From NCBI GenBank assembly GCA_036244855.1, contig BQKZ01002302.1:13799-77798 (forward strand): a stretch of DNA of 64,000 nucleotides, in the 5' to 3' direction. A model generated the notes under the pieces. The model did not search any database, was not told the DNA's origin, and saw only the letters and a program-made list of their open reading frames with translations. The DNA comes from Temnopleurus reevesii (taxonomy: Eukaryota > Echinodermata > Echinoidea > Temnopleuroida > Temnopleuridae). Of this stretch, positions 11,511-24,910 are shown one piece after another. Numbering within the stretch: the stretch's first letter is position 1; the number at the start of each line of letters is the position of its first letter. The translations under genes were made by a program, and so were the position numbers.

Positions 11511-12354
11511 GTCGAAATTGTATCTCTCTCTTCTCTCGCTTGTACGTAACACACTCCCTAACTTCCACACACGTATACATAAACGTATATACATATTACC
11601 ACAATCATGCACAGCTCGACCCACGAACAGATCTTTTCCATCATAAATGGTCATATGAATGTGAGATATTGTTGCTTTTTTTAATGTAATGTAGTGTTAC
11701 GAAAGGAAAAAGTATATCTGAATGATACCTACCTACATAAACATTTAACTACAAAACGGATGCTTGCATACGTGAAAATCCAAAGCCAAGTATCAAATTC
11801 TACCCCAATAAGATCCAAACAAACCGTAAACTGAGAGATAATGAGAAATACATTCATTCGACTCTTTGCAGATTGTCTGCTGTATTGGTCTAATTTTTAT
11901 TTTGCTTTTGATCTTGGTTTATATCTAATACAAGTGCACTGTTCTATATCAGATGGCAGATTATTTCGTTTCGTTCGTTTACATACTGTTTAATGTGTAT
12001 TCTTTTTACTATACTTTTATATTGTATACTATTTTTTTTCGTTTGGCATAGACATGAAAAATGTTTTTGTTTAATCATGATTTCCTGCTATTCATTATTT
12101 TTATAAATAAAATACATAGATAAACAAACACACAATAAACGCTCGCAAATAAAAGATACGTCCTTTCTTTTGTGAAAAAAAAATCAGATATGGTGAAATT
12201 CAATGAATCGCCTTGTATCATAAATTAGAATGTTGAAGTATAATAGTAGCATTAGCGCATTGAACAGCGTTGCACTTATTTATATTGGGGAAGGAGATAT
12301 GACTCTTCCAATAGCTGATGTTGTACAAACGTGCGTACAAAAATGTACTCATAG
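11511..12354. other. AT-rich intergenic, no gene seen
   Basis: Nothing recognisable beyond short AT-rich simple sequence. Confidence 0.4.
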
Positions 12355-12564
12355 CAATAGCAGCAGTAGTATTATAGTATTAGTAGTTTTTTTTTCTTTA
12401 TAGTTTTATTGTATTATTATTAGTAGTTTGAGTGGTATTAGTAGTAGTAGTGGTAGGAGTGGTGGTAGTTGTAGAAGTAGTAGTAGTAGCAGTAGTAGTA
12501 GTAGTAAGGTAGTAGTAGTAGTAGTAATAGTTGTTGTTGTTGTAGTATTAGCAGTAGCAGCAGC

Positions 12565-12612
<48 letters not shown>
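12355..12612. repeat. (TAG)n / (GTA)n triplet microsatellite
   Basis: About 250 bp of imperfect AGT/TAG triplets, purest at 12566-12612. Confidence 0.95.
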
Positions 12613-12613
<1 letters not shown>

Positions 12614-13480
12614 TAAATCCATAAACGTCGGGAATAACTTTATTGAAATGATAAAACATTACTAGAGATTGGTTCTACATAATTATATTTTTGTTGCAAA
12701 TATTTTACTTTGTTTGTCTGTTTGTTTGTTTGCCTTGGAAGAGATATACGCGCATTTGTTTGTGAGAAAGGAAGTGTGTGGGCATGTGTGCGTGTGCATG
12801 AAAATATGGTAGAAATTTGTCGTGGGCAGAAAAAAAAATTATCTACAAACTCTACTCATACTTTGTCGATTTGTTAAGTCAGGCATATGTTAGAAAATCG
12901 GAAAATAATATATATTATATTTATATAATTGATGGTAATAGTTTCTTAGTGCGGGCATTATATCCGGTGTTTCCTAGAAGATGCTCTAAAAGTTAAAAAG
13001 GAAGTGACTTTTGAGTCACATAAAGTTTTGAAATTCTCAACTCCGCAAGCGGAAGCTAATGAAAGGTATTAAGAATTGCTAAAAAAATTAATAAGACATT
13101 CGGTTAAAAGAATGCGTGGTATATACGAACAAGTACAATGAAATATTGATTAGTAAAGAATACTTGTTGAACGTGGGCTCAATATATATCCTCAATCATC
13201 TATCAAACTTTCACACACATTGTTCGCATAATATTGACCTTATACAAAGTCAGGATGTGCCATGGAATATACATGAAATGCTAAGATAATTAGAAGAAAG
13301 ATATAAAGAGGGGTGGAGAATGAACTTCCGTGGAAACAAAATCTAAAGGTGTTTTGGGGACGGAAATCAGAGACAATCTGCTTTTCTGATTAAGTAGATT
13401 TACAGATTCTTTTATGACATCGGAAGACGATTGGCTCCCAGCGATGTTCCTTTTAATCGGAAGTCAATGTGAATGAGAAT
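12613..13480. other. Intergenic, no gene seen
   Basis: AT-rich; no coding or RNA feature was recognised. Confidence 0.4.
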
Positions 13481-13800
13481 CATCGCCTGATGCTCAGCCG
13501 GCGACAGAAAGCTAAGATAGCTTTTGAGCATGCCCAAGGAAAGGACGTACCTGAAAAATACATAATGCATAGTCGCCCATTTATTGTTCCCTCGTACGTA
13601 CGAGCAACGATTGCGTGCGTCCAACGCGTACGACTATTGCATGGGGAGTATGGCTGAACGCTCGTAAGCGCGCGTTATGCGAGCGAGTATAAGCCGCAGC
13701 TCCGTACTAAGGCGCAGAAATTATCGACACAACACACAAACATCGCTTTTTCCCTCCTACTTTCAAAGACTTTGTGACGTCATATTGGAGTGATGCGGTG
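13481..13800. promoter_or_regulatory. CpG-rich patch with TATA-like box and full CRE (candidate regulatory element)
   Basis: A CpG-dense island in AT-rich flanks. It holds a perfect 14 bp palindrome CTCGTACGTACGAG at 13591-13604, a TATAAG at 13688-13693 within GC-rich sequence, and a palindromic CRE TGACGTCA at 13775-13782. No coding frame of note follows, so a promoter for a non-coding transcript or a distal enhancer of the Egr gene are both possible. Function is inference. Confidence 0.3.
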
Positions 13801-14401
13801 GTACGAACGTGTCTTTCAGAGGAAAATGACTTATTAAATATTTTTCATCAAAAGAGGGTATTAAAAAAAATACAAAGGTGAAAATAAAAAGTCACCTTAT
13901 TTATTCTTTTTTGCTCGTTCAGAAACAACATGTGATGGTGAATTTTATGAAGTGTATTTTATTTTTGAACAATCGACAGAGCTTCCTGTGAAAATGGGAT
14001 TAAAGAATGGGGTTATTAAACAGGATGTTTAATTGGAGAAAACTGTTATATGTGACAAAAAGCTATCATAAAAGAGAAAATAGTGAATAGATCAGTTTCC
14101 CGAAAATATGCTTTGGTAAATACCAATGCAAGACCTTTTCAATATCACAAAATGCAATATGAAATGAACTTTCTTGGAATTGGGGTTAACTATTATTCGT
14201 CAGGTTCTTTAATTTTATAGAAATAAGGGCGATTTCCGTCTGAACAAAAACAAAATTGTTTGACCTAAATTAGCTTTGTAATTCATTATGTAGTGTCTCA
14301 CTTGTTCAAATGAATCATCAAAGTTGTAACGTTCACAATATAACCATTACCAATAACACCATGATTGTCCTCTTCTCCCCCTTCTTTTATTCTATCATAT
14401 C

Positions 14402-14437
14402 AACATCATCATCATCATCATCACCATTATCAAAGCC

Positions 14438-14471
<34 letters not shown>

Positions 14472-14507
14472 TCGCCACCACCACTACCACCACCACCATC
14501 ATCACCA
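14402..14507. repeat. (ATC)n / (ACC)n triplet microsatellite
   Basis: Interleaved ATC and ACC triplets, about 105 bp. The Ser/Pro-rich frame over it is simple-repeat translation. Confidence 0.95.
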
Positions 14508-15083
14508 AAAAAACTGATTACTACATTTGGGATATCATGTTTCATTATTTTTGGAGTATTGCCAGAAAATTGAGATCTGTATCGAAACCTAAAATTGGGC
14601 CGCGCTCGCTAATCGAAACGTTCCACGATGAAGAAAAATAACGAGAAAACACTTTTAGACTAGGTGATGTATCATTTTATAAAATTGGATTTAAAAGTTG
14701 AAGTGCTTTTTTTTTCTAAATGTAGACTATAGAAGAATATAAAATACTAATTACTTTATTCACATTTTGTTCGTGTACGCTTAAATCGTGAATGATGACG
14801 TATTCTATACAAATTACGTTCTATGAAACATCTGATAAGAAAAATGAATAATTTTTGTCATCTCTTTTTCATGGGCCCATTAATATTTGCACCTATTAAG
14901 CACGCCATGCCAACTGGAGATCTCTATCTTCCCAGAAAGAGCATGGCGGGGCAGCACTTCTCTGATATGTCTGACTTGAAAAAGTGGACCCAAATGAAAA
15001 AGCAGCACCGTATACACGTGATGATTTTATTTTTCTGTAATACTCAACTCCCTAGGCGCAGCGATGCGTTAAAACCTGTTGAA
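14508..15083. other. Intergenic, no gene seen
   Basis: A 95-codon frame at 14823-15110 runs into the next MITE and shows no domain. I do not call it a gene. Confidence 0.4.
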
Positions 15084-15342
15084 TTAAAGGGGAACTTCAC
15101 CCAGACATAAATGGGCTCTCAGTGAATAAGGAGAAATAAGAAGAACAAACTGTGAAAATTTGATTATTCCGAAATTGCCAATTCAAAGATGTCTATCATC
15201 ACATGCAGGTAGAAAGGTAAACTCGTAATTCATAACTTTTGAACGAATTATCTGATTTTGCTCAAATTTTCACATTTTGTTCATCTTATAATTCCTCTAA
15301 TTCGCTGACAGCACATCAATGTTTGGGCGAATTTCCCCTTTA
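15084..15342. mobile_element. MITE family C, shortened copy
   Basis: It starts TTAAAGGGGAACTTCACC and ends AATTTCCCCTTTA. The right arm carries 'ttatctgattttgctcaaat' as in 2688-3283. At about 260 bp it is less than half the length of the full copy, mainly through loss of the interior. Confidence 0.8.
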
Positions 15343-16942
15343 TCGTTGGTCTACCCAAGAGCACTGATTAATCGGAGAACATCTGCCTCAACAATAAAAC
15401 AGATGTAACATCGCGTGCTTGAATTCTATTATAGCTGCACGTTGTGATACCCGAGGCTTATTCATTTAGGATAATGTTCACGGACGGAAAAATATTTGGG
15501 GGAAATATTATTTTTTGTGTGGATGAAAATAGATGACAATATGATGGTATCTTCGAAAAGAAATAGTTTACGTTCATTAGATGATTAGGATAATGATGCT
15601 GTAGGCATGTTTGTTTTATTGTGCAACCCACAACAAGACACAAGCTACAGCGATCCAAAATGGAAAACGTCCAAATTTTAGTCAGTTAAGTTTTGTACAT
15701 AGTTTTCATTCTTAATAATTCGATAGTCTTATTCTTATCTCATAACTTTCCCAACTTTGGACTTTTTAAGTTGTTTTATTTACAAAATGTGGATTTTTCT
15801 TTCTTTCTTCGTTTTGTGTTTATTTGTTGTTTCACATGATTACTTTCTTATTTACTTGTTTATATGTAAGGCATTGGCCCTACCCACACTCGTCAATTTT
15901 CAAATTGTAAACATTTTATTGCTTGTCAAGGCAACCTACCACCCCCCCCCCCCAACTTTCCCATAGATTTAAAACCTCTAGATCCGCCCATGTTATTTGA
16001 TGCACAAGCATGCTATGTAAATCATTACAGGCTTTTGGAGGATCTTCTAGCCTGTAGCGTGTTCCATAATTTTGCACATTATTTCAAATCTAAACAGTAT
16101 ACCCCCCCCCCCCCTTATTCCTGTTACAGGAAATAATGTGTGAAATCATACGAGTGTAACGTGACCAACAGATTGGTTCTATGTTGGATCGTCAGCACAG
16201 TATGATTGAACGTGTTTTTTTTCTAAACTGCAAAATATTCACAAAATAGCTTGCACAAGGACGCCTCAACTCGACTTTTGATGTAGCATACCGCCATCAA
16301 CGGCACTGTATAGTCCAGTGCGTGGGGACCGTCTTTCATACTTCCACAACGCTCTAAACATAGACTGATAATTATAGTTACTGGTTATTATAGATCACCT
16401 AATTATACAACAGTATTTTCCTTATTTGAGAAAGGAGGGTTTTTTAAATGTGCATGTCTGCGTTTCGTCTTCCGGTCAAAAACAAGCAAATTTGCTTGTT
16501 AGACAATATGCATTTTAACTGTTTATCGCTCATAAAAGAAGGTTTGTTTTAACTAAAATTGCATATTCCATTAACCACCAGGTGTTTTTTTCTATTTAAA
16601 GCAATAACATTTGATATAACGGTTACAGCTTACAGGAACAGCAAGCTCACAGTCATAGTCAATTATTTCGCTTATATTTTACGAAGAATCAATCATTTGG
16701 TAAGGTCATAATTAACTGTAGTTTTGAGAATTTGGTGCAAATTTTGTACAATGTTAAGAAAATCCATTTTCTAAAATTGCCAACATTTGACTACCTTGAA
16801 GCAGTCCGATGGTATTATATAAATAACCTACCTTTTGAACTGGCTCTGTGAATAATTTGCTAATCCAATTCAATTTATCTCACATTTGCATAAACGCAAT
16901 AAATAGAATGTTATGGAGGTACAATGAGACAATACATAAAAA
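15343..16942. other. Intergenic, no gene seen
   Basis: Contains poly-C runs at about 15941-15953 and 16101-16114. No coding or RNA feature was recognised. Confidence 0.4.
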
Positions 16943-17623
16943 TGCCTGCACATATAGTTCCGTCGAGTCAAAAGGCGTAAATATTCATTTTAAAACTAAT
17001 GATAAACGCCTTAAAATCCATATTTAGTTAGTTAGTTACAATACTAATCCCTCAAAACATTCTCCTACCTTTTCAAAATCAGTTAACATGAGTTAATCAT
17101 TTCATTTTTTCAAAGCCGTTCAAAACCATCACAAACAGAGCCTGGTTTGTTTTAAAAAAAACCGAATGGTCCGCACTCGAAAGTATACCAAAACGACCTT
17201 TCTCATTTTAAGCCCCGGTCACAAAGGGCCCCGGAAGCAACACGACTCAACACGACTCTTTGTTCTGAGGCAGTTAAGTGTGAATTAACAAAGAGTCTTG
17301 TTGAATCGTGTTGCTTCCGGGTATCTATGTGACCGGGGCCTAAGTAATTCCAGAAGCTAAAAAGTTTGTTTTGATTATGTGTTGAATAAATTTTCAAAAA
17401 ACTTTTAATCTCCATGGAAATATAACAATATTTTTCCCATTGTAAAGATTAAATCATAATCACCATGTTTCATTGTAGCCAATTCGGAACCCTTTTATTC
17501 TCCCAAGCGTTACCGGGGCAACCCGGTGAAACTTCCCGTGGAAATATTGACACAGTCACCGCAAAGTAGTATAATCAGTCAATCTCTCACCTTTTGACTC
17601 GACAAAACTATTTCCAGGCATTG
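16943..17623. repeat. Roughly 680 bp imperfect inverted repeat enclosing MITE E
   Basis: The left arm contains 'gtcgagtcaaaaggcg' (about 16961-16976). The right arm contains its mirror 'cacctttgactcgac'-type sequence (about 17588-17603). Matching 'aatgcctg' and 'caggcatt' lie further out. The enclosed DNA has no transposase frame. It may be an older non-autonomous element carrying a younger insertion. Confidence 0.5.
17209..17343. mobile_element. MITE family E, hairpin element
   Basis: The ends TAAGCCCCGGTCACA and TGTGACCGGGGCCTAA are inverted. Inside them, 'ccggaagcaacacgactcaa' is mirrored by 'gaatcgtgttgcttccgg' and 'gactctttgtt' by 'aacaaagagtc'. It is nearly a full-length hairpin of 135 bp with a short loop. 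Confidence 0.8.
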
Positions 17624-20600
17624 TTGATAGGACAAAGGATACTATTTGAAACATATCTGTGTCAATAATAAGTATATTTCGATTGAATTGGGTGCTTGGA
17701 TTCGCTTTTTTAAGAGTACCTGGACCGCGAAGTTTTATTTGTTATGATGTACGTCATAGCACAGTGGCCCGGGGACTTTTGACTTTGCCCTCAAAGTTTT
17801 GTTGACTTTTCTAGATCCATGTAAACAGTTCAAGGTTCTAAACGGATAAAGAGTTGTCAAAATGCTTTTGAGATGTCCTCTGATTTTGTTAATTTGATTA
17901 TTGACCGCACTGATATTTTGTAACACAGAGTTTTTGTCAACCCTTTCAGGTTTACATGGTTTATAACAGGGCAATTTCACATGGAAAAATCGGTAAATAT
18001 TTGTTAAAGTGCCTCCAATATTGGTCAAAGACAATATGTTGTTGATTATTTGTTTGGAATAGAATATGTGAAGTATATACCATAGTTTTAACACCTCCCT
18101 TATAAGAAATAAGCCATATATAATTAATACAATTCTATGGACTGTTTGAGGATCATAACAGGCAAATTGTCTGAATTAATTCTGTTCCTGACATATTTCC
18201 ATACCTTAATTCCATCTATGAGGACAATGTTAATGTTTCTTCCTTCTCATATGCTATCACTTAATCTATACTACATTTAAGGAGTTTGAACGGTCTCTGA
18301 GTGTCTGTCACTAAGCTATAAATGTAAATAAATTTATCTTAAAATGACATTTAATTCTGGTATCGCCCATGTGGAATTGCCCATTACGATTTCAACCAGA
18401 AAACTACTTCAATCCGATGAAACGGGGCCAAAAGGAACATTGGGTGAACAGGGACGAACAATAACTTATTTTATTTCAATCTGTGACGAAAATTTTAAAA
18501 AAAAAATATTATTTCCTAATGTGTCCCTATTAACTCAAGCGTTTGTTTTTAACCTCCTTTTATGTTTCTGATTGTATGTTTGTTTGTTTGCTTGTTCGTT
18601 ATAATTCCATATTTTGTTTGCCCATCTGTACAGGAATAACAGACCCGTTATGTTAATGTATCTGAATGGAGTGCTCCATCCGTAATTTTATCAGTTTAAT
18701 CATTTACCTTTGTACTTCTATTTAGTTTTGTATATATTCATGCATAATGATTTGCTGCGCACATAAAACAAAACCCAAACTATATGTTAACTTTATTTGA
18801 CAAGCTAAGTGGCAGCTCTGCTTAGCAACGATACTCGAGGAAAAAAATAACCTAAAATGGTATTGAAAAGTTGCACATTAATAAAAAACAATGGGTCTCA
18901 AGTTTGAAGAGAATAATGGCTCGGTAGCCATGGTTACACTCTCACTTTCACTGATATTGTGGCTAAATCGAGCAAAACTTGAACATTTCCGCCCCATGTC
19001 ACTCCACGCTGTGAGTGATTCACGCGCTGGAAGATTTTTATCTCGTCGAAACCCTAGTTACGATTGGGACGCTTAAAGGATTAAGTATTAAATGCTTAAT
19101 CTAATTATCCAAGTGTATAATCTGTGTGGTATATTATAAATTCATATCAAATGAATATTTGATATTGCACAAATATTACACATCTGGAATTAGAGGAGAT
19201 CGAAGAGAGTCTGATCCCCTTATCTAAGGACTTTTTTTTAATTGCAATTTTGGTAAATCGTGTGGAATCACCATCACAGACTTGTATTTTAAGGTCAAGC
19301 TAGCCTACAGAGGATGCTGGCCTACGACCGTATGTCTGGAAATGGACCAACCCGAATTTATCCACTTATTTCTTAATGTTCTTTCTCATTATTTCTCATT
19401 TATTATTTACTTTTTGCGTTTCAATACAATAAAAAATTGGTGTAAAATATAAGTAATCATATAAAAATAAACCAGAAAAAAAAAAACATTTTAGATGTTA
19501 TTTTGCTGTTTACTTCCTTCTACGTCTAATTTCTCTCATAAATTGTGCTTTAAAGATTTAAATATACTAATAAAAATTGACTTGTCCGACTGACCGTAGG
19601 GATAACAATTGATTCGCATTTTCAAACTGAAGTAAGCAAGAAGACGTGCACAAATCTCCTAATTTCCGTACACATTATTTTATTTGTATGCATGTAATTC
19701 AATTTGTGAATACACCAGCTCGTTTCACATCATATTTTGCATCCTGACTATTACTAATCTATACCTTTAAGTCTCTACCGATTAAAGTTTAAGGAATTAT
19801 CAGGGTGTATAAATCGGGTCCATATAATAGATTAGCATTAAATCAAACCAATATTTCATTATATACATGAAGGATGGTTAATTGAATTATCAATTCATTT
19901 AATGACCTTCCAAAAAGACTTTGGGGAATTTTGAAAAGGCAATTCAATTACTATTAGTGGAAGAATGACACTTATAATATTGTCAATTTCACTGCAATAC
20001 TTCAATAGGCTCAAACAACAAATTAATTATCGCAGAGCATAGATATAATTTGTAAATACGATTTCCAAATTAATACGGAACTGTCATTATCATCTTCGCA
20101 TAATAAACAAACAAGTACTCTATACATATGCGTCAAACTACGATCTCAATGATATACCCAAAGGGGATTTTCTCTATACTTCCCTAACTATTTCCCTGTA
20201 TATCGCCATTGAACGATGAATGCGACAGCACTCCAGCTATTACAAGCAATTATGATTACATAAATAACTCTCAAGTGCCAAGCGACTGACTATACTTCCG
20301 TAGATCATCTTTCCATTCGCTATACATTTTAATTGTGGCCAGGCCAAGTTTCTATGACGTTTGAAATCACTATTATACTAGTTAGTACGTGAACCAATGA
20401 AACAATTTGTATTATTTTTCCAGGTCCTTAAAGCTGACTAAGAATAGCTATATCCCACTCTCAATTCAGCTCTCAAGAGGTTTCTGTTACTGAAATAACG
20501 CGAGGATTTTGACGTGATAGTCATGATGGGATGTCTATGCACGTTTCACGTAGGAATATAGAGCGACATCATTAAAGTAAAAATCACTGTGATACAAGGC

Positions 20601-21650
20601 ATACCACTCTTTCATGGCAAACTAATGTTAACAAGTCGATCACATTTGATTTCTATAAAGTGCAAACACGCAGTGTTAAATCATTTTACTTACATTCTTA
20701 CATTCATCCATTTAGAAATCGATTATAAAATTTAAGTTCATGAAACTGTTCCATTCAGGCTTTTACATAAAACGGCTGTAAATATATATTAAAAACACGT
20801 TTTTAAGTATCAAGGAGAACGTAGGTTTTATAGTCAAGCTGTGAGATGAGATGGATACATGATTTTTGTAATTATAGATGTTGAAATGTCGATGTACAAG
20901 TGGAAATTTCTGTTCACAATATTGTATGATTTACGTAAATATATTTGATCAATTTCCATCTGTTTCTATTCTACTTGTTCTGATTCTAAAATTCTTTGGA
21001 AATTAACTGTCTACTTTTTTTAACCTAAAGCTATCTTTTTTCCAAAGCATAACGGTACAAAATAAATGAAGAAAAAAGTGAACAGAAAAATGAAAATACA
21101 TAAGACATGCTACAAAACCAGATGTTAGGGGATATTGAGTTATTTCTAATTCTCAAGTTTTTGTTCCATTCTAATTTTGGTTCATACCGACTCTAGATAA
21201 TATAGATTTTATATAATTTCCGTACCTGAAAGTTTAGTAATAAAAAAAGCCTTATTTTTCATATTTTACAGTTGCACGAGAATCTTGCGAACTCAATATT
21301 GATGTTTATAATTCTTTATTGATATGATTTTAGCATCCTGAAGTATGCTGACGAAATGCAGAATTAATGATGAAAAAAGACTAAAATAAAAAATTGCTTC
21401 TAAAAATGAATCATATCACCCAAATGATTGTAACATTATTTTTAAAACATTGTAAGCATTTCTCAAATGGCATTCAGTTTATTAGGAAACAGATTACGAA
21501 CAAGCGATAACAATACGTAACATGAAAAATGACTCGAGAGCTCTAAAAACATATCAAACGCTCATTATAGATATATTTCCTCTCATCGCAAATATCAATA
21601 TCAAATACTGTTCCTATTTCGGATTGGTCTTCTCTATTATGTATCATCAT
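17624..21650. other. AT-rich gene desert, no gene seen
   Basis: About 4 kb without recognisable genes, RNA genes or strong repeats. Confidence 0.5.
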
Positions 21651-22190
21651 CGCACGAGTCGCTCCTTCACTTCGGTGCTATAAATACTCCCTATTTTACG
21701 AGCACATTGAGCATTGCGTCAATTTGACGTCATACGAGAGATGGTGTTTTTACACGTCATCCGATCATCAGTGAGAGTTGTAAGATGCAGAGATGCGGGT
21801 ACATTATGCTTATGCCATGCATCCGTGTGTATACTTGCATACACACAGCTATACACACAGGACTGGTATTGGCGGTTCGTGCGGGGAGATAGCTTATGCG
21901 GAAAGCGAAGCATCGCGGCAGTGCGTAAGCTCGTGGCGCCTGGGCTCTGCCTCCTATCCGAAGGGACACGTAAAAGGCATTATGTTAATGGTATTTTGAG
22001 CCAATAAGAACACACACACATACACATCGTATAATATCGCCGCCCGCCTGACGTGCACTGGTATATTATTAATATACCCGCCAGTGCAGCTAGCTCGGGA
22101 GCGTGTCGAGGACTATCTATTAAAAATGAATCGATCTCTATGACGTTCATCGTCATGATTATGACAATGAGCAAATTATGAAAACGAAAG
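21651..22190. promoter_or_regulatory. GC-elevated patch with TATAAATA, CRE and strong hairpin (candidate promoter/enhancer)
   Basis: TATAAATA at 21679-21686 sits in a GC-richer context, and a palindromic CRE TGACGTCA follows at 21725-21732. A hairpin lies at 22054-22088, with arms TGCACTGG and CCAGTGCA around the palindrome GTATATTATTAATATAC. Short frames downstream (such as 21714-22007) show no domain. It could be a promoter of an unrecognised or non-coding transcript, or a distal element. Confidence 0.3.
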
Positions 22191-24355
22191 GAGGTCGTGA
22201 TATTGAGAAATATGAGAACTGCTACGTGAATGTGATGTTAAACAATTGCTCGAGATAGCAATGTATTTACGCAAGCGTAATTGAATAGGTTCTTCCGTTT
22301 TTTACTGGCTTTGTCTCGTAAGCTCTAATACAATGAAAGTAAATCATATTGTAAATAGTTTTCCTAGGAAAATGAATATACATATTTCTTCGAAGACATT
22401 TCATCTTTTGGAAAATGCCATTATTATAAGGGAATAATTATCACACTTAATGAATCGCGGTCAAAGCAAAAATATCTCTAAACTATCATTGCTCTTTCGA
22501 ATAGAAAAATGCAAAATCAATAAAATTGGTCTGAAATGTAAACTCATACATTATCATTTTTTATCACAATCTTATGCTGCACATGTAATAAAGTGCACTC
22601 AAAATGATATTTCATTTTTGGCATTCTAGTATATAACTATGATTAGAACCAAACTATGTTTATTGAAATGCATATACTGTATAACTGTTTTCTATAACTG
22701 CTGTATTGCCGAAGATAATGCAAAGACATATGGCGGTTTAAAGAAATATGATATCTATACCTGTATACGAATGCTACATTATCTGTTATCAGATGTTATG
22801 AAAGTGCTTTTTTTGTCGCTACACAACAATCAACAATTTGTTTTTCATCTGTGCATATACTAATTTTAAGAAAAATTAGCTTTTTCTCGCTTTTTTTCAT
22901 CTGCAGATGTGTGTCTATCATTTATACTAATTTGGAGAAAATCGAAATCTTATTTTTCTTAACGGGATCCTCGGTGAGTTAAGGAAAACACACAATTTCA
23001 ATAAATCGTGTGTTTAGAGATTGCCCCGTGGAGAGGGTAGTCATTATAGCGAGTCAATACTAATCTGAATTTATATTACTTAAAAACTTAATATAGAAAT
23101 GGTGTGTATTTTGTGTAAAGGTTTTTGGGGGTTGTTTGTGTGTGTTTTGCGTGTGTTCATGTGTGTGTGTGAACGTGCACAAGAACCGTCTATCGAAAAT
23201 ATTTATTGAAACAAATTTGAATTACTTAAAGCAGACAATTTCAATTGCCAGCCATCAAAATGCACATTAAAACTAATCCTCCCAATACTCGTTCTTTTTT
23301 GTTCTCCTAGCTTAAACACGCGTTTCTATAATGTATCATATCTAACACACGCCTTTCAGAAATATAGTAAAAAGCTTCGAAGTTGGTACCACATAAGCCA
23401 ATTCATTTTTGTGATAGAAATACTTATATCCGTCTATGGATTTGGATAGAAATTATCATCATCTCGTGTCATCTATTAGCATTTCCTAATGTTTTCCTAC
23501 TGAAAGTGGAGCAGTATTCCACGAAATGTACATGTTTGTCATTAGTACTTGTATTGTATCTGTGTTTTAGTGATAGGAATAAAGCGCAATATAAAAGTTT
23601 ATTTATCTGAATATAACTTGAATAAGTGGATGACTTGCCAACAAGACAATATTTTAATGAAGGCTCTGAACTACTGTAGGTACCATAGTAGAAAAAGAAT
23701 TTCGTGGATTAAACGAACTCGGTATTTCTCAATCTTCACAAGATAACGAATAAAATGTATTAAAAAGTCATATTGCTGAATTTTCACTTGTGCTTGAAAT
23801 CAATGAATGATTTATTGAATCAATGAATATGATTAAAAGACCAATATTTGATTTGTGAAATACATTCTGCGTGCAAATACTTTGAAACTTCAGAAATTTC
23901 TCATTGGCAAAAAGATGCAAAATTATAACTGATAAAGTCACTTTGTTTATAGGCTTGTTCGTGTCCAATTACATAATTGGGGTCTACATTAGAAAATGAG
24001 TAAAATGTTTGCTTAAAATATCTTGGAAGACCTTGTCAACTTGATATACCTATTTTATTAGATAACCTTGACAGTGATATATTTCAAATAAAGGGATCAT
24101 GCTTTTATCCCAAAATATCGCTGAAAAGGGCCCTAAAATAGGTTTCCTTTGAAAGATAAATCTCAAGAAAGATTTCCAGTTTCCTTCCTCCTAAATTCAC
24201 CGAAATGGTATAAAAGAATTGGTGAAGAAAAATACAAAAATCGGATGTTCCGTAATCTAAAAGCATATTTTTCTTTTCTGTAAAATCTTCGACTTTGACT
24301 ATTTTCATCAGTGTGACCTATTAATAGCTCGAATCTGATGTATATACATAATAAT
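22191..24355. other. AT-rich intergenic, no gene seen
   Basis: One small hairpin at 22954-22988 (arms TTTTCTTAAC and GTTAAGGAAA). Otherwise nothing recognisable. Confidence 0.4.
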
Positions 24356-24910
24356 GGTCGGGCTATTGAGCAGAATTCTGGGCGTCCCCATTGAATATGT
24401 ACGTGCGGCATCGCAGGGACGTACAATTGACTCTGCTATCTACTGCAGATGATGACGTACATTGCTGCACTCGCTGGAAGGCCTTTTGCTTACCTCGACG
24501 TAAAAGCCTGCTCGCTATACACCACACACACCTACTGAACACACGCGAAACCGATCGTATATACACACACACACACACACACACACAAGAGGTGCACACA
24601 TCTTACAGCATGTTATAGCATTGGCTAAGCTCTGGTAGTGCGCTGCGGCGCCACTAAAACCCGCATCAATATCACATATGCCTGTACGTACATTGTAGCT
24701 CGCTTGAATATAGCCACACGCAAGAGGATTGGGCTATATTTTGAAGCTGCGCTTCTAAAAATAGACCATTCTCGACCTGAAATGTAATTTGTCCAACGTT
24801 GACGTCATCATATACAGTAGTGCGCCCTTGAAGAAGCGATAAACACCAGCGAATGATGCAGAGCAGACGTTGTGACCTCATACACAAACCGCCGCAGTTC
24901 CAAAGGCAGT
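24356..24910. promoter_or_regulatory. GC-elevated patch with CA repeat and full CRE (candidate regulatory element)
   Basis: A third GC-richer island in the desert. It includes (CA)n at about 24562-24588 and a palindromic CRE TGACGTCA at 24800-24807. No domain-bearing frame is present. The regulatory role is inference from composition and motif. Confidence 0.25.
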
